A stretch of 43,230 nt of DNA, from the NCBI GenBank assembly GCA_001790815.1, contig MGDU01000011.1:1-43230 (forward strand), read 5' to 3'. The notes beneath the pieces are model-generated. The model made no database searches. It saw nothing but the letters and a program-made list of their open reading frames with translations, and had not been told where the DNA came from. Both the position numbers and the translations under genes were made by a program. Source of the DNA: Candidatus Uhrbacteria bacterium RIFCSPHIGHO2_02_FULL_46_47 (GTDB lineage Bacteria > Patescibacteriota > Patescibacteriia > GWA2-47-26). Positions 40,327 to 43,230 of this stretch are shown piece after piece. Positions within the stretch are counted from its first letter, which is position 1; each line of letters opens with the position of its first letter.

Positions 40327-40410
40327 TGCAAAATCACAGAATAAAAAATCCACAGATCTCACAGAAATTAAATATTTATCTGTGGTATCTGTGTTTCAAT
40401 GTCTGTGGTT
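40327..40410. repeat. family I repeat, copy 2, between infA and rpmJ
   Basis: aaaatcacagaataaaaaat and ccacagatctcacag on one side, tctgtggtatctgtg and gtctgtggttt on the other. It is related to 36372-36451. Confidence 0.75.
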
Positions 40411-40499
40411 TCGAAGTACTGCCCAAAATCGTGTAATTCAGCCATTTTTGTAGTTGACTCTAGTCTATCAAATCCCCTAAAATGTGTCAACACACCCCA

Positions 40500-40742
40500 C
40501 TAATACCTATAGGTAATGCGCCCTTTTGTTAGATCGTACGGACTAATTTCCAGCTTTACCTTGTCCCCAGGCAATATTCGAATGTGATGAAGCCGCAATT
40601 TCCCTGCCAAATGCGCTAAAATTTCCTGTCCATTGAGTAGTTTCACGCGGAATTTAGCGGCTGGCAAAAGCTCCTCAACAACCCCATCAGTTATGATAAA
40701 GTCTTTGGGAGAAGGTGTTGCGGTTTGTCCTGTTTGTTCCAT
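40500..40742 (-). CDS. infA: translation initiation factor IF-1
   Basis: An 80-aa OB-fold protein: [40 protein letters not shown] and [20 protein letters not shown] match IF-1 throughout. A short extra N-terminal arm ([12 protein letters not shown]) is present. It blocks the A site during initiation. It is first gene of the ribosomal-protein unit. Confidence 0.97.
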   Translation of the reverse strand: MEQTGQTATPSPKDFIITDGVVEELLPAAKFRVKLLNGQEILAHLAGKLRLHHIRILPGDKVKLEISPYDLTKGRITYRY

Positions 40743-40763
40743 GCAATATAATCTAATTAGAAC

Positions 40764-40791
40764 AGCATACCATACCAGGCGTACCCGTCAA
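40764..40791 (-). promoter_or_regulatory. infA: promoter of the infA-ribosomal unit
   Basis: The minus strand has TTGACG (40791-40786), 16 bases, then TATGCT (40769-40764). The start point would fall about 15 bases before the infA ATG. It is back to back with the ncRNA promoter. Confidence 0.55.
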
Positions 40792-40802
40792 ATGACGCAG
40801 TG

Positions 40803-40831
40803 TTGACAAAATACAAGTCTGCGCATATACT
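40803..40831 (+). promoter_or_regulatory. strong sigma-70 promoter of the ncRNA candidate
   Basis: Perfect TTGACA at 40803-40808, exactly 17 bases, then TATACT at 40826-40831. It is the best promoter match in the window. Confidence 0.75.
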
Positions 40832-40837
40832 ATCTTT

Positions 40838-41177
40838 TGCCGCAAATAGTCTGATCTTTTCGGTACCCTTACCACAGCGTGGCAGTCTGGGCAGTAGGCA
40901 CTCCAAACTATAAGTCCGACCGGTAACAGCTGGACCCTAAAAAGTCCAGGCCTGCGCCACGGCGTGTTGGGCGTGCGCACTTGCGGCGCGCGTCTTAAAG
41001 AAGGCCGCTCAACTAAGGTGTGCGGAAACATCTGAGCACATCAGCCATAAAGTGAGTAAGGTTCTGAGTGTGTTGTGATGACCTGCGCAAAAAAGTTCCT
41101 CCACCAGAGGGCATTCCGTGGGCACACGCACATCGCCTTCTCCGACCATCAGCCTGTGGTCGGGGCAGGCGTTTTTT
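40838..41177 (+). ncRNA. structured non-coding RNA candidate, family unknown
   Basis: About 340 bases lie between the strong promoter and a terminator, with no plausible protein: the track ORFs here are on the other strand and have no family. Stems can be drawn, such as ctggac cctaaaaa gtccag and the final ccgacca...tggtcgg. The length fits RNase P RNA or tmRNA. However, I cannot find the RNase P core (gaggaaagtcc, acagaaa), the tmRNA ends, or the SRP loop. It may be a very divergent member of these or a new RNA. Confidence 0.6.
41135..41177 (+). terminator. terminator of the ncRNA candidate
   Basis: cgcc ttct ccgacca tcagcctg tggtcgg ggca ggcg followed by tttttt. It sits 3 bases before the alaS stop on the other strand. 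Confidence 0.75.
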
Positions 41178-41179
41178 AA

Positions 41180-43132
41180 TTATTCCACTACTGCCCGAAT
41201 GCGACGAACGCCGGCGGCGCTTGATTCTTCTTTCACGATTTTGAAATGCCCGATCTCTCCGGAATGTGTTACATGCGGACCGCCGCAAATTTCTTTACTA
41301 AAATTGCCCACCGAGTATACTTTCACGCGCGGCGGATATTTTTGTTTAAAAAACGCCAACGCGCCCTCCGCAATCGCCTCTTCGTATGTTTCTTCCTTTG
41401 AAGTTACCGGCAAATCCTCTTTAATCTTCTCATTAACTAATTCGCTAATCTGCTTAATCTCTAATTCGCTCAACTTCTTCGGATGCGTAAAATCAAACCT
41501 CAAACGCTGCGCCGTAATATCTGATCCTTGCTGGCGCACATGTAAACCAAGCACCCCGCGCAGCGCTTTGTGGAGCATATGTGTTGCGGTATGCAGGCGC
41601 GTTACAATTTTTACTTCTACCTCATTGGCGGCTTTAAGCTCTCCTGTATCCAATATAAGTCCATGTCCGCCAAATTTTCCTGTTATTCCTGCTCGACTTT
41701 TTTCTTGATGTTCTTCAAATGCCTTTTTAAATCCCTCTTCATCTACCTTAAGCCCGCGTTCGTGAGCCATTTCAACCGTAAGCTCAAGCGGAAAACCATA
41801 AGTGTCGTAAAGGTGAAAGGCATTAATCCCGGAGATAACTCCCGGTTGACCCTCACCCTCCCCTCTCCCTCGGGGAGAGGATGGCCGTAGGCCATGTGAG
41901 GGGGCGTTATGCACAATTTTCTCAAATTCCGCCATTCCCCGTTCAATCGTGCGCGCGAATTTTCTCTCTTCATCATCAAACGCGGCCAAAATATTATTGC
42001 GCTCACGCACAAGTTCCGGATATGCCGCGCCATAAAGATCAACTACCTTTCCAATAAGTTGCGCAAGCAAACCATGGGGCAATTTTAAAAGCGAGGCATG
42101 TCGAATGGCGCGGCGAATTACCCGTCTTAAAACATATCCTTGCTCAACATTTGAAGGCCGCACGCCGTCGGCCATAAGAAAAACCGCGCCACGCAAATGG
42201 TCAACAATGATGCGAATAGAGCGCATGCTGATCTCTCCCTCACCCTCCCCTCTCCCCGCAGTACTGCGGGGAGAGGGTGCTCCGACCCCGATCGGAGCAG
42301 GTGAGGGCGACACTATCATTCCAATCAACGGCCTAAACAAATCCGTATCAAAAATTGTGGCAACCTTTTGCGCAATCATTGCCAATCGCTCCAAGCCCAT
42401 ACCCGTATCTACTCCGGGGATCGCAATCTTCTGTAATTTCTTGGTAGTCGCAGGCTTTAGCCTGCGTTCCGTATTGTCCGCCGGCTGAAGACCGGCGACT
42501 ACATCTTTTTGTAATAGTTCCTCACGCGAACCATTGAAGAAAAACTGATTGAATACGATATTCCACACCTCAATATCTTCCCCGGCGGCATTTTTGCAAT
42601 AGATTTCGGTAGTTGGTCCGCATGGCCCGGAAGATCCGGTTGGCCCCCAAAATACATCCTCCATCCCCTGCTCCACTATCTTAATCCTAGGATCAAGTGC
42701 TTTCCAAATGTCCCGCGATTCAGTATCCTTTGGCACGCCAATGGTTTCCTCACCTTCAAATATCGTCACACATGAAATTGGCAATCCCATTTCTTTGGTA
42801 ATGAACTCATGCGCCCAGGCAATCGCTTCTTTTTTAAAATATCCGCCAAAGGAAAAATTGCCCAGCATTTCAAAAAATGTCAGATGCGCCTCATCCCCTA
42901 TCTCATCAATATCCGAGGTGCGAAAGGCCTTCTGCACTGAAGTAGCATTTTTTGAACCAAAATCACGCATTGGATCTGCCAGCCCAACATAGTATTTTTT
43001 AAACTGCTGCATTCCCGCAGTAGTCAAAAGCACGGACGGATCATCCGGCAAAAGCGAAGACGAAGGCACGATAACATGCCCGCGCTCCTTAAAAAATGTT
43101 AGGAAACGTGTGCGAATTTCTGCGCCTGACAT
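41180..43132 (-). CDS. alaS: alanyl-tRNA synthetase without C-terminal (C-Ala/DHHA1) domain
   Basis: Charges tRNA-Ala. The 650-aa protein has the class II catalytic core (TRFLTFFKERGHVIVPSSSL, LTFFEMLGNFSFGGYFKKEA, VDTGMGLERLAMI) and tRNA-recognition domain (GYVLRRVIRRAIRHASLL). It also has a complete editing domain with HTATHML and CGGPHV zinc ligands. It stops after RRIRAVVE, where the usual 875-aa enzyme continues into C-Ala. Three in-frame repeats are present: PSPAPIGVGAPSPRS...GRGEGEG, PSHGLRPSSPRGRGEGEG and VVAGLQPADNTERRLKPATT. The last one is exactly 60 bases. Confidence 0.95.
   Translation of the reverse strand: MSGAEIRTRFLTFFKERGHVIVPSSSLLPDDPSVLLTTAGMQQFKKYYVGLADPMRDFGSKNATSVQKAFRTSDIDEIGDEAHLTFFEMLGNFSFGGYFKKEAIAWAHEFITKEMGLPISCVTIFEGEETIGVPKDTESRDIWKALDPRIKIVEQGMEDVFWGPTGSSGPCGPTTEIYCKNAAGEDIEVWNIVFNQFFFNGSREELLQKDVVAGLQPADNTERRLKPATTKKLQKIAIPGVDTGMGLERLAMIAQKVATIFDTDLFRPLIGMIVSPSPAPIGVGAPSPRSTAGRGEGEGEISMRSIRIIVDHLRGAVFLMADGVRPSNVEQGYVLRRVIRRAIRHASLLKLPHGLLAQLIGKVVDLYGAAYPELVRERNNILAAFDDEERKFARTIERGMAEFEKIVHNAPSHGLRPSSPRGRGEGEGQPGVISGINAFHLYDTYGFPLELTVEMAHERGLKVDEEGFKKAFEEHQEKSRAGITGKFGGHGLILDTGELKAANEVEVKIVTRLHTATHMLHKALRGVLGLHVRQQGSDITAQRLRFDFTHPKKLSELEIKQISELVNEKIKEDLPVTSKEETYEEAIAEGALAFFKQKYPPRVKVYSVGNFSKEICGGPHVTHSGEIGHFKIVKEESSAAGVRRIRAVVE
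41851..41903. repeat. family A repeat in frame in alaS
   Basis: cctcaccctcccctctccct cggggagagg...catgtgaggggg, encoding PSHGLRPSSPRGRGEGEG ahead of the conserved YDTYGFP motif. Confidence 0.85.
42238..42307. repeat. family A repeat in frame in alaS, with extra inner hairpins
   Basis: cctcaccctcccctctcccc gcagtactgcgggg agaggg then ctccgaccccgatcggag. The inner gcagtactgc and ctccgac...gtcggag-like parts suggest further nesting. Confidence 0.8.
42444..42503. repeat. family D repeat in frame in alaS
   Basis: gtagtcgcaggctttagcct and on to gccggctgaagaccggcgac taca. It is exactly 60 bases, 20 codons, inserted before the conserved IPGVDTGMGLER. An intergenic relative is at 19498-19550. Confidence 0.85.
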
Positions 43133-43158
43133 AATATCTTTGTGCTATCAAATCAACA

Positions 43159-43183
43159 ACCCCGCGGCAAGCCGCGGGGTATG
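43159..43183. repeat. accccgcggc aa gccgcggggt hairpin upstream of alaS
   Basis: A nearly perfect GC hairpin about 30 bases before the alaS start; cggggtat recurs at the very end of the window. It may be a repeat or an attenuator-like structure; no T-run follows on the minus strand. Confidence 0.6.
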
Positions 43184-43230
43184 ACCAACGGCATGGCCCT
43201 AGGTGAATAAACGAAGCTGAGGCGGGGTAT

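Noticed and set aside
40838-41177. RNase P RNA, tmRNA, SRP RNA or 6S RNA as the identity of the ncRNA
   Set aside because: None of the core words known to me (gaggaaagtcc, acagaaa, tmRNA 5' end with T-arm, SRP ggaag loop) were found on either strand; the family is left open.
40753-41288. Two overlapping minus-strand ORFs (92 and 91 aa) between infA and alaS
   Set aside because: Composition is rich in Arg/Cys/Pro without a family pattern, and they cover the antisense of the ncRNA candidate that has a perfect promoter and terminator on the plus strand.

Overview
ORGANISM. This is a bacterial chromosomal segment using the standard code: TGA is used as a stop after the NYN gene and the phosphatase gene. 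The gene style suggests a Patescibacteria/CPR (Parcubacteria-like) genome. Signs are compact F-ATPase subunits, an alanyl-tRNA synthetase without its C-terminal domain, an RNA polymerase alpha of only 260 aa, a DUF5678-plus-retropepsin pair, stand-alone phosphohistidine swivel proteins and a GxxExxY protein. The phylum is an inference; no 16S gene is present.

LAYOUT. (1) 0-3.4 kb: partial membrane-protein gene, HTH remnant, tRNA-Asn, rpoD and dnaG. (2) 3.4-5.1 kb: lone NYN protein, then an ArsR-like HTH gene and a putative PD-(D/E)XK nuclease that share a 30-bp palindrome. (3) 5.1-9.4 kb: CPH-type copper ATPase, glpK, second ArsR-like regulator. (4) 9.5-13.3 kb: AT-rich three-gene cassette exactly framed by inverted repeats, with two proteins ending in PEP-synthase-type phosphohistidine domains and a histidine phosphatase. 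(5) 13.4-14.9 kb: gpsA and a DsrE-like gene. (6) 14.9-20.7 kb: cluster of small membrane, thiol-redox and possibly metal-handling proteins (methyltransferase, His/Cys-tailed peptide, MerT-like protein, CPHC thioredoxin, CPVC membrane protein, CcdA, DUF1573, DoxX). (7) 20.8-22.5 kb: cyanophycin-synthetase-like ATP-grasp. (8) 22.5-32.2 kb: full F1Fo ATP synthase operon (I/Z-B-E-F-H-A-G-D-C), interrupted between atpG and atpD by BrnT/BrnA and DUF5678/retropepsin modules and between atpD and atpC by a GxxExxY gene. (9) 32.3-36.4 kb: glycosyltransferase, NUDIX, C39-like peptidase and flippase. (10) 36.4-40.8 kb: rpsI-rplM-rplQ-rpoA-rpsD-rpsK-rpsM-rpmJ-infA. (11) 40.8-43.2 kb: a plus-strand ncRNA candidate of unknown family and alaS. 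Most genes are on the minus strand.

MAIN POINTS. The window is saturated with palindromic repeats of many families. Many lie inside conserved housekeeping genes (dnaG, copper ATPase, glpK, gpsA, atpD, atpG, alaS, glycosyltransferase, ATP-grasp, C39 peptidase, atpI/Z), in frame and without stops, adding proline/glycine-rich peptides at places where homologues have loops or linkers. This resembles Rickettsia palindromic elements. Second, the 9.54-13.31 kb cassette looks like an undescribed mobile or modular unit built on phosphohistidine chemistry. Third, the atpG 3' end is repeated behind the BrnTA module with a nearly identical protein sequence but synonymous base changes, as expected if a module integrated at the gene end. 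All homology calls are from reading the sequences; no search was run.
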